A stretch of DNA of 64,000 nucleotides, from NCBI RefSeq assembly GCF_027922185.1, contig NZ_BSFE01000004.1, forward strand, positions 1-64,000. The letters run 5' to 3'. The notes beneath the pieces are model-generated. The model saw only the letters and a list, made by a program, of their open reading frames with translations. It made no database searches and was not told the origin of the DNA. This document shows, piece after piece, positions 1 to 9,069 of the stretch (positions are counted from its first letter, which is position 1; each line of letters opens with the position of its first letter). A program made the translations under genes and the position numbers. The DNA comes from Maricaulis virginensis. GTDB lineage: Bacteria > Pseudomonadota > Alphaproteobacteria > Caulobacterales > Maricaulaceae.

Positions 1-50
1 GCTTCAAGTGGGCCGCTGCCGCGGCCGCCCCTCATCCGGGCTCCGCCCAC

Positions 51-129
51 CTTCTCCCCGGCCGGGGAGAAGGGGTGTTCAGGTTTTGCGCTTTCACCCT
101 CCGCATTTCTCCCGGCCGGTGGGAGAGAG
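51..129. repeat. Palindromic extragenic repeats downstream of perM-like gene
   Basis: Positions 51-72 form a perfect 22-base palindrome (CTTCTCCCCGG and its complement). An imperfect relative lies at about 106-129. The preceding bases (31-50, a CCTCATCCGG-type run) match the general look of short palindromic elements that are scattered between genes in many alphaproteobacteria. They lie just past the stop of the minus-strand gene at 138, so they could also act as a transcription end, but there is no T-run. No gene is seen in 1-137. Confidence 0.6.
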
Positions 130-137
130 AATGATAT

Positions 138-1253
138 TTACGGCTCTTCCATAGGCGTGTTGTCGCCGGTTTCCTCCTCCTCAGCCTCCTCTTCCAGAAG
201 CCCCGAATACGTCTCCCGGAAGATGTACCAGACCGAGGTGAAGAGCGCGGCCACCACCGGGCCGATGATGATGCCGACGGCGCCGAACAGGGTCAGCCCG
301 CCCAGGGTGGAGATCAGCACCATCAGGTCGGACATGCGCGCATCCTTGCCCACCAGGGCCGGGCGCAGGAGATTGTCGGAGGTCGAGACGACGATGGCGC
401 CCCATACGGCCAGCGCGATACCGGGCACGACCTGGCCTGAGGCCGTCAGCCAGATTGCGGCGGGCACCCAGACCAGCGGCGGGCCGATCATCGGGATGAT
501 CGAGAGGAGGGCGGTCACCGCGCCCCAGAAGATCGCGCCCGGCACACCGGCAACATAGAGGCCGGCCCCGGTCAGCGCACCCTGGACGAGGGCGATGACG
601 AAGGTGCCCTTCACGGTCGCGCGGATGGTGGAGATGGCGCGTTCGGCGAGGAGGTCGCGATCCTCGCCGGTCATCGGCAGCAGGCTGAGCGCCTGGTGTG
701 CGCTCTTGCGGCCGGTCAGCAGGAAATAATACAGCGCATAGACCAGGATGAAGAAGTTCAGCGTGGCAACGAGGAAGCCGCCCGTGCCGGCGCGCAGGCT
801 GGACACGAGGAGCCGCCCCACCGTGCCGGCCAGATTGCCCAGCTGGGTGGTGATCGTGGCCTGGTACTGGATGATGGTCTCGCGGAAGGGCATCCAGTCG
901 GGCAGGCCGTAAAGCCCGTCATCGCGGATCTGGGAGACCTGTTCCTGCACCCAGGGCGTGACGCGCTGGGTGATGTCGATCGCCTGTTCGGCGACCACGC
1001 CGAGCAGGATCGCCGAGGGTATGACGAAAGCGAGCAGGGCACCGGTCACCAGCAGGATTGCAGCCAGCTTGGGGCGCTCGCCCATATGTGCCGCCAGCCA
1101 GCGATGCGGGCCCGACAGGAAGAGCGCGATTACCCCGGCCAGGAAGAGCGTGGCCAGATAGTCCCGGATCATCCAGGCGAAGACCGCCGTGATCGCGAGC
1201 GCCAGCACGGCGATGAAAACCCGTTCCAGCTCGATCTTGTTCAGCGCGGTCAT
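138..1253 (-). CDS. AI-2E family (PerM/UPF0118) permease
   Basis: A 371-residue polytopic membrane protein. The order is that of the AI-2E/PerM family: two N-terminal hydrophobic hairpins (about residues 10-80), a central amphipathic stretch (about 85-150), then five or six further helices. The family's conserved second half is present, with a PMIGPPLVW segment followed by GIIIGPVVAA near the end. Length is normal for the family. The tail is acidic (EEEAEEEETGD). Family members include the AI-2 exporter of E. coli and Na/H antiporters, so the substrate cannot be given. The gene stands alone on the minus strand with palindromic repeats on both sides. Confidence 0.85.
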   Translation of the reverse strand: MTALNKIELERVFIAVLALAITAVFAWMIRDYLATLFLAGVIALFLSGPHRWLAAHMGERPKLAAILLVTGALLAFVIPSAILLGVVAEQAIDITQRVTPWVQEQVSQIRDDGLYGLPDWMPFRETIIQYQATITTQLGNLAGTVGRLLVSSLRAGTGGFLVATLNFFILVYALYYFLLTGRKSAHQALSLLPMTGEDRDLLAERAISTIRATVKGTFVIALVQGALTGAGLYVAGVPGAIFWGAVTALLSIIPMIGPPLVWVPAAIWLTASGQVVPGIALAVWGAIVVSTSDNLLRPALVGKDARMSDLMVLISTLGGLTLFGAVGIIIGPVVAALFTSVWYIFRETYSGLLEEEAEEEETGDNTPMEEP

Positions 1254-1277
1254 CGAACGGATATCCTTCGTTTTCGT

Positions 1278-1418
1278 CCTCCCCCTTGATGGGGGAGGTG
1301 GGCCGGGGCGCAGCCCCGGGTCGGAGGGGGTGGGGGCAAGGCCATCGTGAACCTTTCACCACCGGGATTCACCCCTTCCGTCCGGCTGCGCCGGACACCT
1401 TCCCCGTCAAGGGGAAGG
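1278..1418. repeat. Inverted pair of double-hairpin extragenic repeats
   Basis: Two copies of one architecture in opposite orientation fill the gap between two minus-strand genes. Copy one has CCTCCCCC-TTGAT-GGGGGAGG at 1278-1298 followed by CCGGGGC-GCA-GCCCCGG at 1303-1319. Copy two has TCCGGC-TGC-GCCGGA at 1381-1395 followed by CCTTCCCC-GTCAA-GGGGAAGG at 1398-1418. Read on the reverse strand, copy one has the same order and loop sequences (TGC; ATCAA) as copy two. This is typical of REP-like elements; mobilisation by a RAYT-type transposase is possible, but none is in the window. Confidence 0.65.
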
Positions 1419-1433
1419 ACCAGGTGAATCCAT

Positions 1434-3029
1434 CTACCCATAAAGCCAGTTCGGCAGGGCTGTGGCCAGCCAGGGCAGGGCCGCAACCGCGACAATTGCC
1501 AGCAGCTGGATGATCACGAAGGGGATGGCGCCGCGATAGATGTCGGTCGTCTTCACCGCCTCCGGCGCCACGCCGCGCAGATAGAAGAGCGCAAAGCCGA
1601 AGGGCGGGGTAAGGAAGCTGGTCTGCAAATTCATCGCCATCAGCACGCCCAGCCAGACCGGATCGACGCCCATCATCAGGAGGATCGGTGCCACGATCGG
1701 CACCACCACGAAGGTGATCTCGATGAAGTCGAGGAAGAAGCCGAGGACGAACATCACCAGCATGACCACGGCCAGCGCGCCGAACACGCCGCCGGGCACG
1801 GCCTCGAGGGCGGCCTGTACGGTCTCGTCGCCGCCCAGCTCGCGGAAGATCAGCGAGAACAGCGAGGCGCCGATCAGGATCACGAAGACCATGGCGGAAA
1901 TGGTTGCCGTGGAGGTCATCACCTCGTCCAGCACGCCATTGCGCTTGAGACGCCACAGGCTCCAGCCGGCGCCCAGCAGGGTGAGGGTGACCAGCGCACC
2001 GGCGGCGATACCGCCCAGCGTGCCCAGATCGGCGACATAGATCCGGCTGTCCGAGCCGATATTGGCGACGACCACCAGGCCGATCAGCGCAATCAGGGCG
2101 ACAAGGCCGGCATAGCTGGCCAGCTGGCCGAGCGGCGGATTGCCGTCGCGGCCGGCATTGCGCGCGCCGGCAATGAAGCTGGCCCCCACGGCGCCGACAC
2201 CGGCGGCTTCGGTGGGGGTCGCCAGCCCGGCGAGGATCGAGCCGAGCACGGCGATGATCAGCGCCAGCGGCGGCAGGAGGGCGTGCAGGATGGCGCCCCA
2301 GTCGGCATGGGCTTCGCTGGCCGGCGCGGCGGGCGCGCTCTCCGGCTTCCAGATCGCCATCACGATCTGGTAGGCGATATAGAGCCCGACCAGCATCAGG
2401 CCCGGGATCAGTGCGCCGGCAAAAAGGTCGCCGACCGAGACGATGTCCGGCGAGAAAATGCCCTGGGCGCGCTGGGCTTCCTGGTAGGCATTGGAGATCT
2501 GGTCACCCAGCAGCACCAGCACGATCGATGGCGGGATGATCTGGCCCAGCGTGCCCGAGGCCGCGATCGATCCGGCGGCGAGGGCGGGATCATAGCCGCG
2601 CTTGAGCATGGTGGGCAGGGAGAGAAGGCCCATCGTCACCACGGTGGCGCCGACAATGCCGGTCGAGGCGGCCAGCAGCGCGCCGACCACGATAACGGAA
2701 ATCCCCAGCCCGCCGCGCAGCGTGCCGAAGAGCGCGCCCATCGCTTCGAGCAATTCCTCGGCGATGCGGGATTTTTCCAGCATCACGCCCATGAAGACAA
2801 AGAGCGGCACGGCGACCAGGATCTGCCGGTCCATCTCCATCAGATTGCCGTAGATACGCTGCGGGAAAGCGCGGAAATGGATCGGGTCGAACAGGCCCAT
2901 GGAGATGCCCAGGAGGGCAAAGCCCAGGGCGACACCGGCCAGGGTGAAAGCGACCGGATAGCCGCGCAGCAGCGCCGCAAAGGCGGCGATGAACATCAGG
3001 AAGGGCAGGATCTCGACGAAGAAGCTCAT
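1434..3029 (-). CDS. TRAP transporter large permease (DctM type, enlarged)
   Basis: The large membrane subunit of a tripartite ATP-independent periplasmic transporter, which carries the solute through the inner membrane using an ion gradient. It shows the DctM signatures: an N-terminal FLMFIAAFAALL helix, the PLFVFMGVMLEKSRIAEELL segment near residue 75, GTLGQIIPPSIVLVLLG near 160, and ATPTEAAGVGAVGA near 280. At 531 residues it is about 100 longer than usual. The extra part (about residues 298-375) adds two hydrophobic helices before the conserved ILIGASLFS segment. It follows the small subunit with four bases between stop and start, so the two are co-translated. Confidence 0.92.
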   Translation of the reverse strand: MSFFVEILPFLMFIAAFAALLRGYPVAFTLAGVALGFALLGISMGLFDPIHFRAFPQRIYGNLMEMDRQILVAVPLFVFMGVMLEKSRIAEELLEAMGALFGTLRGGLGISVIVVGALLAASTGIVGATVVTMGLLSLPTMLKRGYDPALAAGSIAASGTLGQIIPPSIVLVLLGDQISNAYQEAQRAQGIFSPDIVSVGDLFAGALIPGLMLVGLYIAYQIVMAIWKPESAPAAPASEAHADWGAILHALLPPLALIIAVLGSILAGLATPTEAAGVGAVGASFIAGARNAGRDGNPPLGQLASYAGLVALIALIGLVVVANIGSDSRIYVADLGTLGGIAAGALVTLTLLGAGWSLWRLKRNGVLDEVMTSTATISAMVFVILIGASLFSLIFRELGGDETVQAALEAVPGGVFGALAVVMLVMFVLGFFLDFIEITFVVVPIVAPILLMMGVDPVWLGVLMAMNLQTSFLTPPFGFALFYLRGVAPEAVKTTDIYRGAIPFVIIQLLAIVAVAALPWLATALPNWLYG

Positions 3030-3033
3030 GGCG

Positions 3034-3813
3034 TCAGACCTCGCCCTTGAACGTATCGGGCAGGGGCGGCGGGGTTTCCCTGCCGATCGTCATGGCGGCG
3101 CGGGCGGCCATCGAAAAGCCCTGCAGGATCATCATGACGGCAAACACCGGAATGGCGGTCTTCAGCAGAAAGACGAAAGGCAGGCCGTCGCTTTCGCGCG
3201 ATTGCTCGAGGATCCGCCAGGTGGAGTTCATATAGCCGGTCGAGGACCACAGGATGAGAAAGCTCATCGGCATCAGGGCGAGATAGGTGCCGATCAGGTC
3301 GGTCCAGGCCTTGCCGCGCTCGCTGAGCTTTTCATAGATCACGTCGACGCGCACATGGCCGCCATTGAGAAGCGCCGAGGCCGAGGCGAGCAGGAAGAGC
3401 AGGGCGTGCATGTAGATCACGCTCTCCTGCAGCTTGGTCGAGGCATAGCCGAAGACATAGCGCTGGATCACGATCACCGCGGTGGCGACCACGAGGCCGA
3501 GGGCGAACCAGCGCGCCGCGCCGCCGATGGTCAGGGTGATGCGGTCGAGAATGCCGATCAGGCTGCGTTCGAAATTCCATGCCCCGGCGGGCACCGACAG
3601 GAAACGCCCCATCAGCGCGGTGAGCAGCGGCAGCAGCAGGACGGGCGAGATGAAGAGGCCGATCCGCATCAGCCAGCCGCCCAGCGCCTGTGCCCAGCCG
3701 GCCAGGTGCGCATTGGCCCGGCCCGCAATGGCGCCGCCGGTGGCGGCGTCCAGCGCGGTCAGGACGATGATGATGGCCAGAACGGCCAGGATCAGGCGGT
3801 CACCGGGGCGCAT
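3034..3813 (-). CDS. TRAP transporter small permease (DctQ type, enlarged)
   Basis: The small membrane subunit of the TRAP transporter. I chose the ATG at 3813 (MRPGDRLIL), which lies five bases after the stop of the binding-protein gene; the open frame extends further upstream but would overlap that gene. The 259-residue product has the DctQ core in its second part (about residue 88 on, LDRITLTIGG followed by four helices, with GGHVRVDVIYEKLSERG in the middle). An N-terminal extension of about 85 residues carries two additional helices. Typical DctQ proteins are about 160-180 residues. Larger DctQ partners occur with larger DctM subunits, as here. Confidence 0.88.
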   Translation of the reverse strand: MRPGDRLILAVLAIIIVLTALDAATGGAIAGRANAHLAGWAQALGGWLMRIGLFISPVLLLPLLTALMGRFLSVPAGAWNFERSLIGILDRITLTIGGAARWFALGLVVATAVIVIQRYVFGYASTKLQESVIYMHALLFLLASASALLNGGHVRVDVIYEKLSERGKAWTDLIGTYLALMPMSFLILWSSTGYMNSTWRILEQSRESDGLPFVFLLKTAIPVFAVMMILQGFSMAARAAMTIGRETPPPLPDTFKGEV

Positions 3814-3818
3814 GGGCG

Positions 3819-4940
3819 TCAGCCGCCCAGCACGCGTTCGCGCTGGACCATGTAGGGCATTTCGGAAACCCGGCCCCACTGGCGCATCTTGTTGCGCGCA
3901 TCCAGATAGCTCTCATAGACGCGGCGGGTCATCGCATCGGCATTGCCGGTATCGGCGACGACCTGTTCGGAAATCTCGCCGATCCGCGTCCAGATCTCGT
4001 CGGAGAAGCGGCGCAGTTCGACGCCATGCTCGTTGACGAGCACGTCGAGCGCGATGCCGTTCTGGTGCTGGAATTCGGCGAGGGAGAGATTGTTCGCCGT
4101 CAGACAGGCCGACTGGATGATCGCCTTGTGATCGTCGGCCAGTTCGTCCCAGACGGTACGGTTCATGCCGACACCCAGGCAGGAGCCCGGCTCGTGGAAG
4201 CCCGGACCGTAATAATAGGGCGCCTCGCGGTAGAAGCCGAAGGCGAGGTCATTCCAGGGACCGACCCATTCGGTGGCGTCGATCGTGCCGTTCTGCAGTG
4301 CCGGATAGATTTCCCCGCCGGAGAGGGTAACGGCCGCGCCGCCCAGCTCGCGCAGCACGTTTCCGCCCAGCCCGGGGATACGCATGCGCAGACCGCGGAA
4401 ATCGTCCAGCGTGTTGATCTCGCGCTTGAACCAGCCGCCCATCTGGTGGCCGGAATTGCCGGCCTGGAAGGGTTTGATATTGAACTGGCCGGCCAGCTCG
4501 TCCCACAGCGCCTGGCCGCCGCCATATTCCACCCAGCCCATGATCTCGTAGGCGGTCATGCCCATCGGCACGGCGGTGAAGAAGTTGAAGGCCGGCGACT
4601 TGCCCTGCCAGTAATATTCCGCGCCGTGATACATGTCGGCCGTGCCTTCGGAGACGGCATCGAAAGCCTCGAAAGCGCTGACGATCTCGCCGGCGGCATA
4701 GACGCGCACATCCAGCGAACCGCCGGACATGCGGTTGATATAGGCGGCGACATTGTTGGCGGCGGTGCCCAGGCCGGGGAAATTGGCCGGCCAGGTCGTC
4801 ACCATGCGCAGGCGTTTCACGCCGCGATTGACCGCCGGTGCGGCCGGTCCGGCCGCGTTCTCCTGCCCCGTCTCCCCGCAGGCAGTTGCCACCGTCGCAG
4901 CGGCGACGGCGCCGCCGCTGATGAATGTGCGTCGATCCAT
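3819..4940 (-). CDS. TRAP transporter substrate-binding protein, TakP-like
   Basis: Periplasmic solute receptor (DctP family) of the TRAP operon. The start at 4940 is chosen because GGGGGAGAG sits just upstream and the protein then begins MDRRTFISGG, a twin-arginine signal; the frame is open to 5027 but that would overlap bpt. A Cys follows the hydrophobic part of the signal (ATACG), so a lipid anchor is possible. The mature part has TTWPANFPGLG, an MYHGAEYYW segment and IPGLGG, which resemble the TakP/lactate-binding branch that takes 2-oxo- or hydroxy-monocarboxylates. The substrate is inferred from resemblance only. 373 residues, normal length. Confidence 0.88.
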   Translation of the reverse strand: MDRRTFISGGAVAAATVATACGETGQENAAGPAAPAVNRGVKRLRMVTTWPANFPGLGTAANNVAAYINRMSGGSLDVRVYAAGEIVSAFEAFDAVSEGTADMYHGAEYYWQGKSPAFNFFTAVPMGMTAYEIMGWVEYGGGQALWDELAGQFNIKPFQAGNSGHQMGGWFKREINTLDDFRGLRMRIPGLGGNVLRELGGAAVTLSGGEIYPALQNGTIDATEWVGPWNDLAFGFYREAPYYYGPGFHEPGSCLGVGMNRTVWDELADDHKAIIQSACLTANNLSLAEFQHQNGIALDVLVNEHGVELRRFSDEIWTRIGEISEQVVADTGNADAMTRRVYESYLDARNKMRQWGRVSEMPYMVQRERVLGG

Positions 4941-4983
4941 GTCTCTCCCCCTTGAGGATCGTGCCCGCCCGTTCCGGCCGGTG

Positions 4984-5739
4984 TCAGTCCTCGTCGTTTT
5001 CGTCCTCATGGTTAGCGAGTTCGCCATAGGCCTGCCAGCCTGACGGCGTGAGGACTTGCAGCGGCTGGTAGGCCGCCTTGTAACCCATCTTGCGGCTGCC
5101 GCGCACCCAATAGCCCAGATAGACGAAGGGCAGGCCGGCCGCTTCGGCCTGGCGCACGGCGTCCAGGATCATGAAGGCGCCCAGGCTGCGTTTCTCCTCG
5201 TCCGGATCGAAATAGCTGTAGATCAGCGAAAGACCGTCCTTGAGCACATCGGTCAGCACCGCCGCGACGAGCGTCCCCGAGGCGTCGCGGTATTCGGTGA
5301 CATGGGTGCGCTGGGCGCCTTCCTCGACCATCATGACGTATTCGCCGAAGGACATGCCGGCCATGTCGCCATCGCCGTGGCGGCTGTCCAGATAGCGGCT
5401 GAGCAGCTCGTACTGCTCCATTGTCGCCGTCTGGGTCTCGGTGGAGACGGTGAGATCGTCATTGCGGTTGAGATTCTTGCGCCAGCGGCGCTTCCACTCG
5501 AAATCGCCGGCGTCGATGCGCACCGACTTGCAGGCGTCGCAGGCCTCGCAGGCCGGACGGTAGAGCACGCCCTGGCTGCGGCGGAAGCCGGCATGGGTCA
5601 GGGCGTCATTGAGCGCCGGCCCTTCGCCCAGATCGATCCGGGTAAAGACTTTTCGCTCCCAGCGCCCGGGCAGATACGGGCACGGCGCTGCCGCCGTCAG
5701 GAAGAAGGGAATTTGCCGTGTCGCGAATGGATGGGTCAC
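4984..5739 (-). CDS. bpt: Aspartate/glutamate leucyltransferase (arginyl-tRNA-protein transferase family)
   Basis: Transfers leucine from Leu-tRNA to N-terminal Asp or Glu of proteins, marking them for ClpS/ClpAP degradation in the bacterial N-end rule pathway. The 251-residue protein has the family features: CPYLPGR near residue 20, GFRRSQGVLYRPACEACDAC near 53 with its Cys cluster, and an acetyltransferase-like C-terminal part with YLGYWVRGSRKMGYKAAY. Length matches Bpt. It lies 43 bases upstream of the TRAP binding-protein gene on the same strand; a functional link is not implied. Confidence 0.93.
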   Translation of the reverse strand: MTHPFATRQIPFFLTAAAPCPYLPGRWERKVFTRIDLGEGPALNDALTHAGFRRSQGVLYRPACEACDACKSVRIDAGDFEWKRRWRKNLNRNDDLTVSTETQTATMEQYELLSRYLDSRHGDGDMAGMSFGEYVMMVEEGAQRTHVTEYRDASGTLVAAVLTDVLKDGLSLIYSYFDPDEEKRSLGAFMILDAVRQAEAAGLPFVYLGYWVRGSRKMGYKAAYQPLQVLTPSGWQAYGELANHEDENDED

Positions 5740-5781
5740 TGCGCGCTCTTCGACTCAGCTGTACCGGACCGTCATGCTAAC

Positions 5782-7626
5782 TCACACCAGATCGAAGGCG
5801 TAGAGGAGAGAAATGTAAAGGGTGAAGGCGATCCAGAACAACACCACCATCGGTGCGCCCGCCCGGATATAGTCCATGAAGCGATAGTGGCCGGGGCCCA
5901 TCACGAGAAGATTGGTCTGATAACCGATCGGCGTCGCAAAACAGGTGTTGGCAGCAAACAGCACGGTCAGGGCAAACAGTGAAGGGTCGGCACCGATCTG
6001 GTTGGCCGCCCCGACTGCGATCGGGGTGAACAGGATCGCAGTGGCGCTGTTGGACAGGACGTTCGTCAGCAATGCGATCAGGATGAACATGGCCGACATC
6101 AGCACGACCGGCCCGAAAGGCGAGAAGACCGTAACGACCCCCGTCGCCAGCAGGTCGGCCCCGCCGGTGATCTGCAGCGCCGTGCCCAAGGCAATCGCCG
6201 AGCCGATCAGCAGATAGATGCGGATGTCGACGGCACGCGCCGCCTGGCGGGTGTTGAGACAGCCGCCGGCAATCATCGCCACGGCACCGAGGAAGGAGGC
6301 CAGCGCGATCGGCATCAGCGAGGTCGCGGCCGCAATCACCACACCGGCGAAGATGGCGCGCGCGACATTGGCGCGGCGCGGATCGGCGAGAGCCGTGGTC
6401 GCCCATTCCATCAGCAGAAGGTCGCGGTCGGACCGCAGCTGGCGCATCGAGCTCGTCGAGCCGAACAGCAGCAGCGTATCGCCGGCCTCGAGCCGGATCT
6501 CGCCCATGCGCGAGCGGATCATGCGGCTGCGGCGCTGGATGCCCAGCACGATACAGCCCGTGGCATGACGGAAACCGATCTGCTGGATGGTGCGGCCGAT
6601 CAGGCGCGAACCAGGGGCCACCACGGCTTCAGTGATCATCAGGCTGTCGCCCGGGGTCGGATTCTCGCCGGGGCCCGAGGCCTCGAGCATGCCGCGCATG
6701 AAGTCGGCGCGCTTGGACAGGAGGTTGGACAGGGTCTGGCGGGTGGCGGCAACGATCACCAGGTCGCCGGCCTTAAGCTCGATCTGGTCGAAGGGCGGCA
6801 GCAGGGCGTGCTCGCCGCGCTGGATCATGCGCACCGTCATGTCGGGCAGGTCGGCAAACATGCCCGCGACGGGACGCTTGCCGGCCAGCGGGTGGTCGGC
6901 GGTCACCTCGATCTGGGCGATGTATTGCCGGCCTTCGCCGGAGCCGGCCAGCTCGCCCTCCATCGTGTCACGGTCGGGCAGCAGGCGCGGCAGGACGAAG
7001 ACGATGTAGACGAGGCCGAAGGCGGCGAGGAAAAGGCCCGGCACGGTCGGTGTGAAGAAGTCGAGGCTGACGCCGGAAATCGTGCGCAGCTGTTCGGCGA
7101 CCAGCAGGTTGGTCGAGGAGCCGATCAGCGTCGTCATGCCGGCCAGGATGCAGACATAGCTCAACGGGATCATCAGCTTGGACGGGCTTTTCTCCATCCG
7201 CCGCGCGATCGCCACGAGAATCGGCACGAACATCACCACGACCGGCGTATTGTTGATGAAGGCGCTCACCACGAAGACGAAGGCGAACATCGCGATCAGC
7301 GTGCCGCGCGGCCGCTGGTCGTAGGAGGAGAGGAGGAACTGGGTCGGCCCCTCCATCGCGCCGGTCTGGAATATGCCCTGGCCGACAATCAGCAGGCACA
7401 GGATGGTGAAGAGTGCGGGATTCGCAAATCCCTCCAGAAGGGCGGCGATGCTGGGCCGGCCGTCTTCCAGGGGAAAGAAATGGAAGAACAGCATGAGCGC
7501 CGCCACGATCGAGGCCGAAACGATCTCGATCGGGAACCGGTCCCACACGAAGAAGACAATTGCGACGACCAGGCCGCCGAGAATTGCCCACATCTGCCAG
7601 ACGTCTAGCGACGCGCTTTCTATCAT
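5782..7626 (-). CDS. SLC13-family permease with two TrkA_C domains
   Basis: A 614-residue inner-membrane transporter. It starts with hydrophobic helices typical of SLC13/ArsB-NhaD (NNTPVVVMFVPILVAIARR near 128, then a GSSTNLLV loop near 170). Two RCK/TrkA_C-like soluble domains occupy about residues 215-400 (GDLVIVAATRQTLSNL; LEAGDTLLLFGSTSSM). A second helix bundle follows with a matching LLTNVLSNSATAILFTPIA hairpin and TPIGYQTNLLVMGPG. This domain order is that of the large SLC13 permeases with regulatory inserts. The substrate (dicarboxylate, sulfate or another anion) cannot be told. The ATG at 7626 has no clear ribosome site; MWAILGG, eleven residues on, is an alternative. Confidence 0.88.
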   Translation of the reverse strand: MIESASLDVWQMWAILGGLVVAIVFFVWDRFPIEIVSASIVAALMLFFHFFPLEDGRPSIAALLEGFANPALFTILCLLIVGQGIFQTGAMEGPTQFLLSSYDQRPRGTLIAMFAFVFVVSAFINNTPVVVMFVPILVAIARRMEKSPSKLMIPLSYVCILAGMTTLIGSSTNLLVAEQLRTISGVSLDFFTPTVPGLFLAAFGLVYIVFVLPRLLPDRDTMEGELAGSGEGRQYIAQIEVTADHPLAGKRPVAGMFADLPDMTVRMIQRGEHALLPPFDQIELKAGDLVIVAATRQTLSNLLSKRADFMRGMLEASGPGENPTPGDSLMITEAVVAPGSRLIGRTIQQIGFRHATGCIVLGIQRRSRMIRSRMGEIRLEAGDTLLLFGSTSSMRQLRSDRDLLLMEWATTALADPRRANVARAIFAGVVIAAATSLMPIALASFLGAVAMIAGGCLNTRQAARAVDIRIYLLIGSAIALGTALQITGGADLLATGVVTVFSPFGPVVLMSAMFILIALLTNVLSNSATAILFTPIAVGAANQIGADPSLFALTVLFAANTCFATPIGYQTNLLVMGPGHYRFMDYIRAGAPMVVLFWIAFTLYISLLYAFDLV

Positions 7627-7823
7627 TTTGATTTCAGGAGGCTATGGATCCGACATGTGCGATCCACGACGCTACCACGCGTTATGTGCGCTTGCGAAGC
7701 CCCCGCCTGCCGCTGCCGCGCAATCGATCGCTTGCGGTCGGACCGGCTGTATTCTCTCTTGGCGTTGGAATGCCGGACCTGTAGCGGGCGACCCGGCCCG
7801 GGGCTGGTGAGGTGGATGCGAAT

Positions 7824-9038
7824 ATGAATGAAACGACGCAGTCATCGCGCCGGCAGGGCAGCCCGCTTGAGGTCTTCCTTGTCTTTCTCAGGCTGGGACT
7901 GATGTCGTTCGGCGGACCGATCGCGCATCTGGGCTATTTCCGCGACGAACTGGTCACGCGGCGCGGCTGGCTGTCGGAACAGGCCTATGGCGATCTCGTT
8001 GCTCTGTGCCAGTTCCTGCCGGGGCCGGCGTCGTCCCAGGCCGGTTTCGCACTCGGTCTGATGCGTGCTGGCTGGCTCGGGGGGCTCGCAGCCTTCCTGG
8101 CCTTCACCCTGCCGTCTGCATTGCTTCTGTTTAGCCTCGCCCTGTCTGCCGGAAGTCTGGCGGGGCCCGTCGCAGCGGGGATGGTCCATGGCCTCAAGAT
8201 CGTTGCCGTGGCTATCGTGTTCCAGGCCGTGTGGGGCATGGCCCGGGTCTTCTGTCCCGACCCTGCGCGCGCGAGTATTGCCGTCGCTGCGGTGGCCATG
8301 CTGGCTTTCATTCCCGGCACATTCGGACTGACCGGCGCGATCGCACTGGGCGGATCGGCCGGTTTCCTGCTGGGCCGGGGCGCGGGCGTGCCGGCTGGCG
8401 GGCGGATCGGCTTGCCGGTATCTCCAGGCACGGGTATCGCCGCGCTTTCAGTCTTCCTTGTATTGCTCGTTCTGCTGCCGCTCGTGTCCGGGCAGTCACC
8501 GGTGCTGGCGATCCTCGACGGGTTCTATCGGGCAGGCGCCCTGGTGTTCGGTGGCGGCCATGTCGTGCTGCCTCTGTTACAGGCGGAGGTCGTTGGTCCC
8601 GGCTGGGTTTCCGGGGATGCTTTCCTGTCCGGTTATGGCGCCGCACAGGCCGTGCCGGGGCCGCTCTTCACCTTTGCTGCCTATCTCGGCGCCTTGCTGG
8701 ACCCGGCGCCGAATGCGGTTGCCGGGGCCTTGCTCGCGCTGCTGGCGTTATTTCTCCCCGGATTCCTGGTTCTGATTGCCGTATTGCCCTTCTGGGACAG
8801 GTTGCGGGCGCTCTCGTGGGCACAGTCCGTCCTGCAGGGGACCAATGCGGCCGTGGTCGGGATTCTCGGCGCGGCCTTGTATTCGCCGGTCTTTACCAGC
8901 GCCATCGGCGATGTGCGGGATCTGCTTCTCGCGCTGATCTGCGTCCTCGCCCTGATGTCGTGGAAATTGCCGCCGTGGGCCGTAGTCCTGATCGCGGCGG
9001 TTGGCGGCACGGGGCTCGAACTCGCCGGCAGGCTATAG
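7824..9038 (+). CDS. chrA: Chromate transporter, two-domain
   Basis: CHR-family membrane protein, proposed to export chromate. It has two homologous halves. The first begins VFLVFLRLGLMSFGGPIAHLG with FLPGPASSQAGF soon after; the second has the matching GALVFGGGHVVLPLLQAE and AVPGPLFTFAAYLG. Two CHR domains and about 404 residues are typical of the long-chain type. I prefer ATG 7824, because GAGGTGG at 7809-7815 is well spaced from it; an in-frame GTG at 7812 lies inside that site. It is single and divergent from the SLC13 gene. No chromate regulator (ChrB) is nearby, so the natural anion may differ. Confidence 0.9.
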   Translation: MNETTQSSRRQGSPLEVFLVFLRLGLMSFGGPIAHLGYFRDELVTRRGWLSEQAYGDLVALCQFLPGPASSQAGFALGLMRAGWLGGLAAFLAFTLPSALLLFSLALSAGSLAGPVAAGMVHGLKIVAVAIVFQAVWGMARVFCPDPARASIAVAAVAMLAFIPGTFGLTGAIALGGSAGFLLGRGAGVPAGGRIGLPVSPGTGIAALSVFLVLLVLLPLVSGQSPVLAILDGFYRAGALVFGGGHVVLPLLQAEVVGPGWVSGDAFLSGYGAAQAVPGPLFTFAAYLGALLDPAPNAVAGALLALLALFLPGFLVLIAVLPFWDRLRALSWAQSVLQGTNAAVVGILGAALYSPVFTSAIGDVRDLLLALICVLALMSWKLPPWAVVLIAAVGGTGLELAGRL

Positions 9039-9069
9039 GCGCCCCGGCGGGCCGGAGTGGTACTCCGTC

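Noticed and set aside
7644..7784. A 46-codon plus-strand frame right behind AGGAGG between the SLC13 and chrA genes
   Set aside because: Only two bases separate AGGAGG from the ATG, too close for good initiation, and the Arg/Pro-rich peptide shows no clear feature.
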